64,000 nt of DNA from Microcoleus sp. AS-A8 (GTDB lineage Bacteria > Cyanobacteriota > Cyanobacteriia > Cyanobacteriales > Coleofasciculaceae): contig JAMPKV010000007.1 of NCBI GenBank assembly GCA_039962225.1, forward strand, positions 186,001 to 250,000. The letters are read 5' to 3'. The notes under the pieces were generated by a model. That model was given only the letters and a program-made list of their open reading frames with translations. It did no database searches and was not told the DNA's origin. Of the stretch, positions 37,832-47,404 are shown in pieces. The position numbers were made by a program, and so were the translations under genes. Numbering within the stretch: the stretch's first letter is position 1; each line of letters begins with the position of its first letter.

Positions 37832-38611
37832 CTATTTATCTCCTAATTTAATCGCTTCGATAATTGATTGAGAATTTGTGACAAAGCCAAAGCACTGATT
37901 AACGTTATAAATCGTTGCTTGTAGGCAATATTCAGGAGAAGTAGTCGCTGCACAGTCTTTGACGAGAATGCAGTCATAGCCCAGGAAGTTAGCATCTTGT
38001 AGAGTTGCCATCACACACTGGTCAATGTTGACTCCGCCAAAGAGAAGTGTAGTTTTACCCAGGTTGCGAAGGATACTATCTAGGGGAGTATCCCAGAAGC
38101 CACTCATTCGATACTTATCTACAAAGATATCGCCTGGAGCCTGTTCTAGTTCATCGATAATGGCGGCAGCCCAACTGCCCAGTGTCAGAACTTTAGCACC
38201 CCTGTTCGGTAGCGGATCGCCCAGTCCTACACCAACGCCCGTCGGATTATAAACATGCCGCAGTCCAGCACTGATATTCAGTAAGTCAGGACGATTTCCC
38301 CAGTTAACCCAAATGATCGGAACTTGGGCGGCTCGTAATTGGGGGAGTAATGTGTTCAAGGGGTCGATGGGTTTCCGTGCGGGGGTGACATCAACGCCGA
38401 TATGAGCCAACCAGCCGTCTGGATGACAAAAATCATTCTGCATATCAATGACTAGAATGGCAACTTTCGCTAGATCTATCCGCAGCGTTTTGGTTTCTGT
38501 GGTCAAAGTAATGATCACAGGTGGAAGGGGTGGGCGGGTAATATCTGCGATCGTCTCATTCACGGCCCAAGCATTTGGCAGCACGCCCAAAGTACGGAGG
38601 GGTCGATTCAT
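37832..38611 (-). CDS. Cysteine hydrolase, isochorismatase-like superfamily
   Basis: The 259-residue enzyme has the catalytic triad Asp in VAILVIDMQNDFCHPDG, Lys in IFVDKYRMSGFWDTPL and Cys in LLFGGVNIDQCVMATLQDA. The family covers isochorismatase, nicotinamidase, N-carbamoylsarcosine amidase and biuret or ureidoacrylate hydrolases; the sequence favours an amidohydrolase. The divergent amidohydrolase gene next door (148 bases) and the cupin suggest breakdown of an N-containing ring or carbamoyl compound. The exact substrate is inference. Confidence 0.85.
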   Translation of the reverse strand: MNRPLRTLGVLPNAWAVNETIADITRPPLPPVIITLTTETKTLRIDLAKVAILVIDMQNDFCHPDGWLAHIGVDVTPARKPIDPLNTLLPQLRAAQVPIIWVNWGNRPDLLNISAGLRHVYNPTGVGVGLGDPLPNRGAKVLTLGSWAAAIIDELEQAPGDIFVDKYRMSGFWDTPLDSILRNLGKTTLLFGGVNIDQCVMATLQDANFLGYDCILVKDCAATTSPEYCLQATIYNVNQCFGFVTNSQSIIEAIKLGDK

Positions 38612-38758
38612 CTTGTTTTATCGAAGGAAATTCAGCTTATAAGTCCACCGTTATTTTGGTGCCAAATGCATTTTTTAGCCCAAACTTAAGCGTTATTTAA
38701 GTATTGAATTTTATTAAAGATATATTGATTAAAGCGATAAATATTCAAGGGTTAACCT

Positions 38759-40183
38759 GTGAACTGGACACTTCAAAATGTTTTAATTCCAATTGAGCAA
38801 AGCTATTCAACCGTAGATGTACAAATCATCTACAATCACATTCGTAACATTGCACCCAATCTAGAAGGGGTTGGAACTGTCGTCAATGGTCAAAACAAAC
38901 TTCTCCTCCCTGGTTTCGTCAACGCCCATACCCACTCCTCAGAGATGTGGCAGCGAGGAATTATTCCTCCTGTTCCTCTGGAATTGTGGCTGGCGGAACT
39001 TTATGATTTTGCACCCCTTGAACCGGTGCAAGTTTATCTGAGTGCGTTAGGAACCGCTGTAGAAACCCTGCTTTCTGGTGGCACTAGTGTAGTTGACCAC
39101 TTAGTGTTGATTCCCGGTCAAGAAATCGAAACCGTTGCGGCGGCAGTTCGCGCCTACCAAGACATTGGCATCCGTGCGTTTATTGCCCCTTTGATTCAAG
39201 ATGAATCTCTCACCCAAAGCATTCCTGATGGCGGGACGAAAAGGGAACACGAAACTTACCTGCGCTCAACTCAAAGCACGTTGGCACTCATGCAAGAAAT
39301 GGTGGAGACATTTCATAACCCAGAAGCAGGGGTGAATATTTTGGTAGCACCAACGGGGATGCAGTTGTGTTCAGATGCATTATTTGAAGGGTGTATTGAA
39401 CTGAGCGATCGCTACAATCTCTGTCGTCATTCTCACTTGTTAGAAACCCAAGCCCAACAACAACTGGCTCAAGAAAAGTATCACTGTACTGCGGTTGAAC
39501 ACCTGAAGCGCATTGGGTATTTGAGTGAACGCACCTCTTTAGCCCATTGTGTTTGGTTGAGTGATGCGGATATTGGTATTTTGGCCGAAACGAGAGCGAC
39601 GGTGGTACATAATCCTTTAAGTAACTTGCGCTTAGGCAGTGGGATTGCGCCGATTTTGAAATATTGTCAAGCGGGAGTGAATGTCGCCTTTGGTTGTGAT
39701 GGTGCGGCCAGCAATGACTCTCAGGATTTACTAGAAGCCATCAAAATGGGTTCAATTGTACACAACATCACGGAGATGGACTATCATCATTGGATTACAC
39801 CTCGCCAGTCAGTGGAAATGGCCTCGTTGGGAGGTGCAAAGGGATTGAATGTAGAAGATGAACTCGGTTCGCTGACGATAGGAAAAAAAGCCGATATGGT
39901 ACTTTATGACCTAACCAGTCTCTCGCTCTTGCCCCGTACTGATCCCATTGGCTTACTCGTTCTAGGGCGTCCTACAAATGCTGTTGATAGTGTTTGGGTC
40001 AATGGTCAGCAAGTGGTTGCCCAAGGCCAGGTAATTACGATTGATGTGGATGCGTTAAGACAGGAATTATTTGAGCGTAGCCAGTGGGTGGCAAACCGCC
40101 AATCTCAGACCGTGAATCAGGTTGAAGCTCATTATCGCCGTGTCATGGGATTACCACAGGGATATCAGAAGATTCATTCTTAA
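38759..40183 (+). CDS. Metal-dependent amidohydrolase, TrzA/AtzA-like deaminase
   Basis: The 474-residue enzyme starts at GTG. The metal-binding HxH is in LPGFVNAHTHSSEMWQRG, the next His in LCRHSHLLET, then SLAHCVWL and the Asp in VAFGCDGAASNDSQDLLEAIK. The C-terminal GSLTIGKKADMVLYDL fits the amidohydrolase beta-barrel. Close relatives deaminate S-adenosylhomocysteine, guanine or triazines. It is divergent from the isochorismatase-like gene, sharing an AT-rich promoter region. I infer purine- or triazine-like catabolism for nitrogen. Confidence 0.87.
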   Translation: MNWTLQNVLIPIEQSYSTVDVQIIYNHIRNIAPNLEGVGTVVNGQNKLLLPGFVNAHTHSSEMWQRGIIPPVPLELWLAELYDFAPLEPVQVYLSALGTAVETLLSGGTSVVDHLVLIPGQEIETVAAAVRAYQDIGIRAFIAPLIQDESLTQSIPDGGTKREHETYLRSTQSTLALMQEMVETFHNPEAGVNILVAPTGMQLCSDALFEGCIELSDRYNLCRHSHLLETQAQQQLAQEKYHCTAVEHLKRIGYLSERTSLAHCVWLSDADIGILAETRATVVHNPLSNLRLGSGIAPILKYCQAGVNVAFGCDGAASNDSQDLLEAIKMGSIVHNITEMDYHHWITPRQSVEMASLGGAKGLNVEDELGSLTIGKKADMVLYDLTSLSLLPRTDPIGLLVLGRPTNAVDSVWVNGQQVVAQGQVITIDVDALRQELFERSQWVANRQSQTVNQVEAHYRRVMGLPQGYQKIHS

Positions 40184-40643
40184 AATTTTCTATATCTCTC
40201 TCAGGGATGATATTTTCTACCCCATAAAATTTAGTCTAGGTATTAGGGGTGAGTTGATTTCTAGAGGCCGCTCATTACTCCTTATATCCTTAGCATTTAA
40301 AGTATAATAAGGGGAAATGGACTCCCTCTTCCGCCTGAAAAAACCTTTCATTTTAGGAAAATAGCAACCAAAAGACTGATTAACCAATGAGAGAGGCAAT
40401 AATTTAAGAGTGTGACAATAATTGAACGTTAAGGAATGCCTTTCTATCCAAGAAGCCCAGCTACAAGAGTTGGGCTTTGACAATGCTAGGTACAGTACCT
40501 TAAAGTTTTCACAAATTATTCACACTTAAGTAGTACGATTCTGTTCTAATATTTTAGTTTCCCTATTCTCTGGCTCGCTTCATCTCAAGACGGTCAACAA
40601 AAAGACTCAATTTTTCTCGCCAACCTTAATAGAAGGAAAACAA
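40184..40643. other. Intergenic region
   Basis: No gene is seen. A hairpin AAGCCCA (40453) to TGGGCTT (40477) could end transcription, though its T-run is short. Confidence 0.45.
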
Positions 40644-40826
40644 ATGTCTTTATTTATATCTAGTTCTTTGTACGTTTTTCAATTTGCTGGTTTTGTGGCA
40701 GGGATACTATTCATTTTAATTTTTGGTTTAAGTCTACTTCTGATTCAGTCGCTCAATCACATTCTTTCCGTTACCGAAGACTATGAAGTTCCTGAAAAAA
40801 TAGACTCTGATAGTTTGGTTTTATAA
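40644..40826 (+). CDS. Small single-pass membrane protein, 60 residues
   Basis: The protein has one long hydrophobic segment (VFQFAGFVAGILFILIFGLSLLL) followed by an acidic tail (SVTEDYEVPEKIDSDSLVL). AGAAGGA lies 7-8 bases before the ATG, which supports translation. No family is recognised. Tail orientation is probably cytoplasmic. Function unknown. Confidence 0.6.
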   Translation: MSLFISSSLYVFQFAGFVAGILFILIFGLSLLLIQSLNHILSVTEDYEVPEKIDSDSLVL

Positions 40827-41013
40827 ACTTATTTTTTCCAGGGTCTTTCTTCGTCACAAACGATTCGGAGATTACGATGCCAACAGCATCTTTCTTTCGC
40901 TCAAACTAGTATTTTACAAAAGTTTTCATCGGAGGCGATCGCTTTTTTCATAACTAGCAGAGGATGGATACTGTCCACCCCCTGTATTTAGACGCGCACA
41001 ATTGCAAACTCGA

Positions 41014-41160
41014 TTAACTCAGACTTCTTTTGACATGCTCCATTATCTGCTTTTTTCGAGCCTCTGAATTTGCAGTGGTTGCCGATAGTTGTTGAGGCAG
41101 TTGTACGCTTCTGCTGATATGTTCCATGATTTGCTGTTTGCGTCCTTCTGAATTAGCCAT
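41014..41160 (-). CDS. 48-residue protein with an internal duplicated motif
   Basis: The peptide reads MANSEGRKQQIMEHISRSVQ in its first part and ANSEARKKQIMEHVKRSLS at its end, so NSExRKxQIMEHxxRS occurs twice about 27 residues apart. Such in-protein repetition with DNA divergence implies coding selection. No Shine-Dalgarno sequence is clear. It is basic and helical, and function is unknown. The upstream leader (41220-41465) is rich in hairpins. Confidence 0.6.
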   Translation of the reverse strand: MANSEGRKQQIMEHISRSVQLPQQLSATTANSEARKKQIMEHVKRSLS

Positions 41161-41259
41161 ATTGGGAATCTTGAAGATTAAGAGATTGAAACTTATAAAT
41201 TTATATTAACTTATGTAAACAGAAAACAGCCAGCGATTCCCCCAAACGAGTAGTACGAA

Positions 41260-41465
41260 ACCATTAAGGGATGAACCCTAGGCAGAAGATTCGGAACCTA
41301 GACAATTTCCGTGGTACGGCTGTGGGCTAACGGTGGATTAGCCGGCACTATTATCTCTAGAAGTGGGGTTCAGATCGCATTGGTAAACTACCTAACCCTC
41401 TTCCCATAATCTAGAAAAAGCCCTTACCTCAAGTACATTAGCTTCGGCGAGTGCCCTCAGCTAAC
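41260..41465. other. Hairpin-rich region, candidate structured RNA
   Basis: At least four short stems occur in 200 bases: AGGG/CCCT at about 41267-41278, CTAGG/CCTAG at 41277-41301, GGCTAA/TTAGCC at 41325-41343, and TTAGCT/AGCTAA at 41438-41464 with GGC/GCC inside. It matches no RNA family I can recall. It lies between the divergent 48-residue gene and ppsA, so either strand could carry the RNA. Confidence 0.35.
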
Positions 41466-41866
41466 ACCACTGGCGGCGATTCATCCAGAACAGCGTTGGT
41501 GACACCCGCGACTATTCACAAAAATTTCACAAAAAAGACGTATCTAATTATTAGCTATAGCTAAAATTTATTTTTTAAGTCACACAATATTTCTAACTTA
41601 ATTATTGATAAATAATAATCTAATTTCCTCAAAAAAATGCTTAAATAAAAAACAAGAAATATTAATATTTTTGTACCGATCTATTCTTATTAAAATTTTA
41701 TCCTCTCTAACTAAAAACCTTATAAAAACAAGCTTTTTCGGCTTTTGGAGGAATTGTTTTTTTTCGCTCCTCTCTGATTTAGAGCTAATTCTTAGTCGTT
41801 TCATAGCGATCCCAAAGAAATTCTAAAGTTAGACTAGAGGTAGTAGTCGGAGAAAAGAAAAGAGTT

Positions 41867-44305
41867 ATGCTGACATCTACCCGCGTGACATCTACCCAAA
41901 CAACCCAAGAGCAATCTCTGATTCTGTGGTTTGACGAAATAAGGCTTGAGGATATTCCCTTGGTAGGCGGAAAAAATGCCTCTTTAGGTGAACTCATTCG
42001 ACAACTGAAGCCCAAGGGAGTAAATGTTCCTAATGGATTTGCCATCACAGCCTATGCCTACCGTTACTTTATTGAAAAAGCGGGTTTAGCAGCCCAGTTG
42101 CGCGAACTATTTGCTGACTTAGACGTAGATGATGTCAGGAATCTTCAACAGCATGGCAACAAAGCGCGGAGATTAATCCTGAGCGTAAACTTTCCCCCAG
42201 AACTGGAAGCGGCAATTGGTGCAGCTTATCAAAAGTTATGCAACCGTTACGGCGAAGATACAGAAGTCGCCGTTCGCTCGTCTGCCACGGCTGAAGACCT
42301 TCCCGATGCTAGCTTTGCGGGTCAGCAGGAAACTTACTTAAACGTCCAAAGTCTCACCAGAGTTTTGGAATATTGCCACCGATGTTTTGCCTCTCTATTT
42401 ACTGACCGTGCCATCTCCTATCGTCAGCGCAATGGGTTTGATCAGTTAGAGGTTGCCCTCTCCGTTGGCGTGCAAAAAATGGTGCGTTCCGATTTAGCCG
42501 CTTCGGGCGTTATGTTCTCTATTGATACGGAAAGTGGCTTCAAAAATGCGGCCTTAATTACAGCGGCTTACGGTTTAGGAGAAAACATCGTTCAAGGTGC
42601 CGTGAACCCAGATGAATATTTAGTCTTCAAGCCGACCTTAAAAGATGGATTCCGTCCCATTTTGGACAAACGCCTAGGCAACAAACGCATCAAAATGGTT
42701 TATGACATGGGTGGTTCCAGATTAACGAAAAATGTCTGGGTACCGGAAGCTGAACAGGATAAATTTTGCCTAACCGATGATGAAATTCTACAATTAGCAC
42801 GTTGGGCGGTGCAGATTGAAGAACACTATTCTCACGTTCGCGGTGTCTACACGCCCATGGATATTGAATGGGCAAAAGATGGGTTGACCAATGAATTATT
42901 TGTAGTTCAGGCACGTCCCGAAACGGTGCAATCTCAAAAGTCTACCAACGTCCTCAAGACTTACCACCTGAAAGAACATAGTGAAGTTTTAGTTAGGGGT
43001 CGTAGCGTCGGTGCAACCATTGGTCAGGGTACAGCCCGTGTGATTTTAGATGTCAGCCAAATTCATCTGTTCCAACCTGGTGAGGTCTTAGTGACCAATA
43101 AAACAGACCCCGATTGGGAACCGATTATGAAGAAAGCCAGTGCAATTGTTACCAATCAGGGGGGGCGAACTTGCCACGCGGCAATTATTGCAAGGGAATT
43201 GGGGATTCCGGCGATTGTGGGTTGCACGGATGCAACGGATGTCTTGAAGACCGGTCAAGAGGTGACCATTTCCTGCGCGGAAGGGGACGAAGGATTGGTT
43301 TACAAAGGTTTGTTGCCCTTTGAGGTGAAAGAGACGAGATTGGAAAACTTGCCTCGGACTCGCACTCAAATCTTGATGAATGTGGGCAACCCAGAACAAG
43401 CCTTTAGCTTAGCTTCTATCCCTTGCGATGGTGTGGGTTTGGCTCGGTTAGAATTTATCATTGCCAACCACATCCAAACGCACCCATTGGCATTGCTTCA
43501 CTTCGACCAGTTGGAAGATGAAGTGGTTAAGGCCCAAATTGCCGAACTCACAAAACTCTATGACAACAAGCCTGAATTCTTTGTGGATAAGCTGGCTTGT
43601 GGCATCGGGATGATTGCAGCAGCATTTTATCCCAAGCCCGTGATTGTGCGGCTGTCCGACCTCAAGACGAATGAGTATGCCAACCTTTTGGGTGGTAAGC
43701 CGTTTGAGCCAAAGGAAGAGAACCCGATGCTGGGATGGCGTGGTGCGTCTCGTTATTACGATGAGAAATATCGCGATGCCTTTGCTTTGGAATGTCAGGC
43801 ACTCAAGCGAGTGCGGGAGGAGATGGGTTTAACGAATGTGATTCCAATGATTCCCTTCTGTCGTACACCGGATGAGGGTCGTCAAGTGTTAGCAGAAATG
43901 GCTAAAAACGGTCTAAAACGGGGCGTCAACGGCTTACATGTTTATGTGATGTGTGAGTTGCCGAGTAATGTGATCTTAGCGGATGAGTTTAGTAAGGTGT
44001 TTGACGGCTTCTCGATTGGTTCTAATGACCTGACGCAACTAACTCTGGGTTTAGACCGTGATTCCGCGTTAGTGGCTCCTATCTTTGATGAACGGAATAA
44101 AGGCGTGAAGCGGATGGTGAAAATGGCGATCGCAGATGCGAAGGAGCATGGTTGTAAAATTGGTATTTGTGGTCAGGCTCCCAGCGACTATCCTGAGTTT
44201 GCTCAATTCTTGGTAGAACAGGGAATTGACTCGATTAGCCTCAACCCTGATTCTGTTCTCAAGACCATCTTGATGGTTGCCCAAGTGGAGGGAGTTGAAC
44301 ACTAG
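41867..44305 (+). CDS. ppsA: Phosphoenolpyruvate synthase
   Basis: The 812-residue enzyme makes PEP from pyruvate and ATP via a phosphohistidine. The N-terminal ATP-grasp part is LVGGKNASLGELI, VAVRSSATAEDLPDASFAGQQETYLNV and SIDTESGFKNAALITAAYGLGENIVQGAVNPDEYLV in pattern. The swivelling domain has the phospho-His in TNQGGRTCHAAIIARELGIPA. The C-terminal PEP barrel ends FGICGQAPSDYPEFAQFL-like, with EPKEENPMLGWRGASRYY. Length is normal. A long leader with hairpins precedes it. Confidence 0.95.
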   Translation: MLTSTRVTSTQTTQEQSLILWFDEIRLEDIPLVGGKNASLGELIRQLKPKGVNVPNGFAITAYAYRYFIEKAGLAAQLRELFADLDVDDVRNLQQHGNKARRLILSVNFPPELEAAIGAAYQKLCNRYGEDTEVAVRSSATAEDLPDASFAGQQETYLNVQSLTRVLEYCHRCFASLFTDRAISYRQRNGFDQLEVALSVGVQKMVRSDLAASGVMFSIDTESGFKNAALITAAYGLGENIVQGAVNPDEYLVFKPTLKDGFRPILDKRLGNKRIKMVYDMGGSRLTKNVWVPEAEQDKFCLTDDEILQLARWAVQIEEHYSHVRGVYTPMDIEWAKDGLTNELFVVQARPETVQSQKSTNVLKTYHLKEHSEVLVRGRSVGATIGQGTARVILDVSQIHLFQPGEVLVTNKTDPDWEPIMKKASAIVTNQGGRTCHAAIIARELGIPAIVGCTDATDVLKTGQEVTISCAEGDEGLVYKGLLPFEVKETRLENLPRTRTQILMNVGNPEQAFSLASIPCDGVGLARLEFIIANHIQTHPLALLHFDQLEDEVVKAQIAELTKLYDNKPEFFVDKLACGIGMIAAAFYPKPVIVRLSDLKTNEYANLLGGKPFEPKEENPMLGWRGASRYYDEKYRDAFALECQALKRVREEMGLTNVIPMIPFCRTPDEGRQVLAEMAKNGLKRGVNGLHVYVMCELPSNVILADEFSKVFDGFSIGSNDLTQLTLGLDRDSALVAPIFDERNKGVKRMVKMAIADAKEHGCKIGICGQAPSDYPEFAQFLVEQGIDSISLNPDSVLKTILMVAQVEGVEH

Positions 44306-44358
44306 AGTGCCACTTTTGAGGATGGGCGGGATGCCGATCCCACAATCCGAGATTGCAC

Positions 44359-44389
44359 GAGTGGGGTATGCATTACCGCTGCCCCACTC
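44359..44389. terminator. Hairpin between convergent ppsA and the 556-residue gene
   Basis: GAGTGGGG pairs perfectly with CCCCACTC across a 15-base loop. There is no strong T-run on either side, so it is a possible two-way transcript-end hairpin and not a canonical terminator. Confidence 0.45.
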
Positions 44390-44428
44390 CTGGACGGACG
44401 CTCTACCTTCTCAATCAACCTTCAAGCC

Positions 44429-46099
44429 CTACTCAAACTGCGGGATCAACTGAAGCATCCCTAAGCCCAACTCTCTGGCAGAGAGCGATCGCGCCTCAAA
44501 AAATGCCACCATATCACTAGGCTTAGGATTACCGCGTGCTGCTCCCGTTAGACCCTTGGCAATGATTAAGCCGCAATGTCCCTTAATTTTCTTACAGCGC
44601 TGATCCCACTTTTTACGGGCGGACAGATGGGTGGGGTCGGCTTCTGGAAACTCGCCAAACAAGTATAGATTACTATTTTCCGTCTGAAGAATGCCCAAGT
44701 CATAACGTTCGCCCACAAAGGGGTCTTCTCCTGGATTAAAGCAAATTGCTTTTAAACCCCCAGCGGTTTGGATCTGCTCAATCAGCACTTTGGCTTTGGG
44801 GCGAGTGGTTTGAATCAGAATGACTGGCATCCCTTCACCAGCCTCCTCAACTTCCTTCGACTGGTAGCAATCGACACCAGCCCGTAGCATTTCAACACTT
44901 TCCCAGGGAATCATTCCCAGGCTGAGGAATGCATCTTTTGGGATTAAATCATCCCGTAGTGGTGCCGCCATTTCCGCTTCGTCTAAATCATCATCCAAGT
45001 CATCATCAAAGTCGTCTTCAAAGTCATCTTCGTCAACGAACTGAGCCATTTCCAACAACTCGGTTGCTACATCCGGGAGCGTGGAAACTTTCACCGAAAG
45101 CGTTGATTTTGATTCAACTTCCAGGGGGACGGCGATGCGGTAACGCTTGGAGATTGTAGGGAACTCATCTGCGGCTAACTGCCGAGAGGTCGCTTTGAAA
45201 AAGCGATGGAGTGCTTCCAAGGCAATGTAAAGCGCGATCGCTTCTTCGTCATACAGAAAGGGTCGCATACCTTCCAAAGGATGCACCGTCCCGAAGTTCG
45301 GCACAATATCGGACACGGGCAAGTCCGCTAAATCAAAGTCATCCTCTTCATCATCTTCCTCCTGTTCATCGTCATCTCGTCCAAAGGTGACAAACAAGCA
45401 ATCTTGCCCTAAAAAGGCTTTTTCCATCGCCTCGAACGACTCCTCGGCTAAAACCGATGCCCGGAACCGTTTTAGGGAATCCAAGGAACGATATAGCAGG
45501 ACGCCATACTCCATCCCCAGCATTCCCATGACGGAGGCGTAAAACGTTTCCACATCCCATTGATTGATTTCAATGGAGAGAATATTGTGATCAGCTAGCA
45601 GTTCCCAAGGGGCATCTTGCCAAAGTTCATCGGATTTTTGCAGCAAGAGGTCGGCATATTGAGGGGGGAGCTCAGGGCGTCGATTGCTAGCGACTTCCGC
45701 AAACCCCCGAAATACCTCATCAATTAAAGGTAAATCTGGAACGTAATCAATCGTAATATCCAAATCTTGCAGGACACCGCGCAAATAAAACTGAATTTCC
45801 CGGTCTCGCACTACAATCTTCGAGGGTCGAGCCGGTCGAGCCGGGTTTTGGGGATGCTCCATGGCTCGCAGCAAGGCACGCACAACGGCTTCTGGACCCA
45901 TTTCTGGTGACACCACATCCATTGCCCGCACAATGCCTTCGGAACCATCAACCCAGAGAATACATTCGCTGTTCCCTTCACTTTCCGATTCCATCGTGTC
46001 TGCAAAAGCTGACAGCGAACGGCGATCACCTTCCCACACACTAGGAATTTGTTGTAAATTTTTAAGCCGACGACAAGTAGTGGGATTCAGAGCAGACAT
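44429..46099 (-). CDS. Conserved cyanobacterial protein (DUF6930-like), 556 residues
   Basis: The protein begins LKNLQQIPSVWEGDRRSLSAFAD, followed by WVDGSEGIVRAMDVV, and includes acidic linkers (DDDEQEEDDEEDDFDLAD near 245 and VDEDDFEDDFDDDLDDDLDE near 370). Between them are globular segments such as ELLADHNILSIEINQWD and YGVLLYRSLDSLKRFRASVL. It has no membrane segment. The family is found in cyanobacteria with no known function; the family number is from memory. Convergent with ppsA. Confidence 0.65.
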   Translation of the reverse strand: MSALNPTTCRRLKNLQQIPSVWEGDRRSLSAFADTMESESEGNSECILWVDGSEGIVRAMDVVSPEMGPEAVVRALLRAMEHPQNPARPARPSKIVVRDREIQFYLRGVLQDLDITIDYVPDLPLIDEVFRGFAEVASNRRPELPPQYADLLLQKSDELWQDAPWELLADHNILSIEINQWDVETFYASVMGMLGMEYGVLLYRSLDSLKRFRASVLAEESFEAMEKAFLGQDCLFVTFGRDDDEQEEDDEEDDFDLADLPVSDIVPNFGTVHPLEGMRPFLYDEEAIALYIALEALHRFFKATSRQLAADEFPTISKRYRIAVPLEVESKSTLSVKVSTLPDVATELLEMAQFVDEDDFEDDFDDDLDDDLDEAEMAAPLRDDLIPKDAFLSLGMIPWESVEMLRAGVDCYQSKEVEEAGEGMPVILIQTTRPKAKVLIEQIQTAGGLKAICFNPGEDPFVGERYDLGILQTENSNLYLFGEFPEADPTHLSARKKWDQRCKKIKGHCGLIIAKGLTGAARGNPKPSDMVAFFEARSLSARELGLGMLQLIPQFE

Positions 46100-46410
46100 A
46101 GAATAGCGATGGCGTTAATTGCAAAAAGAATAGCGAGCCGAGAACCAGTATAAGAGGAGATATTCCTATTAAACCGCAATAATTTCCGGGCTGTTGTTTT
46201 CTGGATCTGGCGCTGGATTTCTACTCTCTTCTACTAGGGCATCTTGAAGTTGCCACGCATGGATTTAAGTCGGATTCGTTACAATAAAAGGTAAAAAGCT
46301 AAGCACAGCAAGTTTACTCCCTTGTCAGTTGTCTTAATCAACTTGATCCAAGAGACTGGCAAAATAAACTATTCCCTATATAAAGAGCCAATAGGAGTCG
46401 CAAGGTATTC
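46100..46410. other. Divergent promoter region
   Basis: Holds the upstream regions of the divergent 556-residue and IscA-type genes. AGGAG lies about 15 bases before the iscA-type ATG. No other feature is seen. Confidence 0.4.
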
Positions 46411-46767
46411 ATGACACAAGCAACTCAGCCCCAACAAAGAGGTATCCAACTGACAGAGGCCGCCCTCAAGCATGTTTTAGCCCTGCGGGAGAGACAAGGA
46501 AAAGACCTCTACTTACGGGTGGGTGTCCGCCAGGGAGGCTGTTCGGGCATGTCTTACATGATGGATTTTGAAGACCCTAGTAAAGTTCGGGAGAATGATG
46601 AAGTCTTTGACTATGAAGGCTTTAAAATCGTCTGCGATCCGAAGAGTATGCTTTATCTCTATGGCTTAGTTCTCGATTACAGCGATGCCATGATTGGCGG
46701 TGGGTTCCAATTCACCAACCCCAATGCCAGTCAAAGCTGTGGTTGTGGTAAATCCTTTGGTGTTTAA
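46411..46767 (+). CDS. HesB/IscA/SufA-family iron-sulfur cluster assembly protein
   Basis: The 118-residue A-type carrier helps load Fe-S clusters. The three conserved cysteines are present: [14 protein letters not shown] and the C-terminal SCGCGKSF. The N-terminal [22 protein letters not shown] is typical. It stands alone, followed by a clear terminator at 46843, so it is probably expressed by itself. Which of the cyanobacterial A-type proteins it is (IscA or SufA) is not settled here. Confidence 0.93.
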   Translation: MTQATQPQQRGIQLTEAALKHVLALRERQGKDLYLRVGVRQGGCSGMSYMMDFEDPSKVRENDEVFDYEGFKIVCDPKSMLYLYGLVLDYSDAMIGGGFQFTNPNASQSCGCGKSFGV

Positions 46768-46842
46768 GTTAGTTATGCCTGAAGGTTGATTGGGCAAGCT
46801 AGGGCAACTCACTCCATGACCGTTATTGTCGGTCTTAAGCAA

Positions 46843-46880
46843 ACCAGATCCACTCTTCGAGCTGGGTCTGGTATCTTTTT
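46843..46880 (+). terminator. Rho-independent terminator after the IscA-type gene
   Basis: ACCAGATCC pairs with GGGTCTGGT (one G-T) over a 12-base loop, followed at once by ATCTTTTT. Confidence 0.75.
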
Positions 46881-46981
46881 GAGGGTAGGTAGAATCCTAC
46901 TCGCGAAATATGTATTAAAGGTTATGTCAATATAGCAAGACGAGATTGATAACTCAGAAAAATCAGTAACCACGACTACTT

Positions 46982-47404
46982 ATGACCGAGTCTATTACCT
47001 CCATGTTCGATATTGGTCTGGAACGTTACAACGCGGGTGAAGGTCCAGATACACTGCTTCCAGTTTTCAAGGAAATTTGCGATCGCTCTCCTAAAACGGC
47101 TGCCGCTTGGAGTTGTCTAGCATGGCTTTATTTGCTGGATGACAAACCGGAACAAGCCTATAAAGCGGCTCTCAAGGGCGTTAAGTTAGATCAGAGTGCC
47201 CCCCAAGCTAGAGTTAACCTCGCCATTGCCATGTTGGAAACCGGTCAAACCGGTGTGCGGAAACACATTGATGTCGCGAGGCAGCTAATGGCGATGGATT
47301 CCCAAGTCCGGCACGACTTGATGGAAAGTCTTGAAGATGGACTCAACAGAAAACCCGATTGGAAAAGTTTAAAGCGCGTTCAAGGTTGGTTATCGGAGCC
47401 TTGA
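46982..47404 (+). CDS. Tetratricopeptide-repeat protein
   Basis: The 140-residue soluble protein carries TPR-type helices: AAAWSCLAWLYLLDDKPEQAYKAALKG and APQARVNLAIAMLETGQTG in pattern. The short length allows about two to three repeats, so it probably mediates protein contacts. It ends LKRVQGWLSEP. No operon partner is seen; the next gene starts 358 bases on. Specific role unknown. Confidence 0.75.
   Translation: MTESITSMFDIGLERYNAGEGPDTLLPVFKEICDRSPKTAAAWSCLAWLYLLDDKPEQAYKAALKGVKLDQSAPQARVNLAIAMLETGQTGVRKHIDVARQLMAMDSQVRHDLMESLEDGLNRKPDWKSLKRVQGWLSEP

Noticed and set aside
41260-41400. tRNA, tmRNA or RNase P RNA in the hairpin cluster
   Set aside because: No cloverleaf, no T loop and none of the conserved tmRNA or RNase P sequences were found.
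41598-41826. Overlapping frames on both strands before ppsA
   Set aside because: The DNA is very AT-rich, the products are Lys/Ile/Phe/Ser-rich low complexity, and no ribosome site is present.
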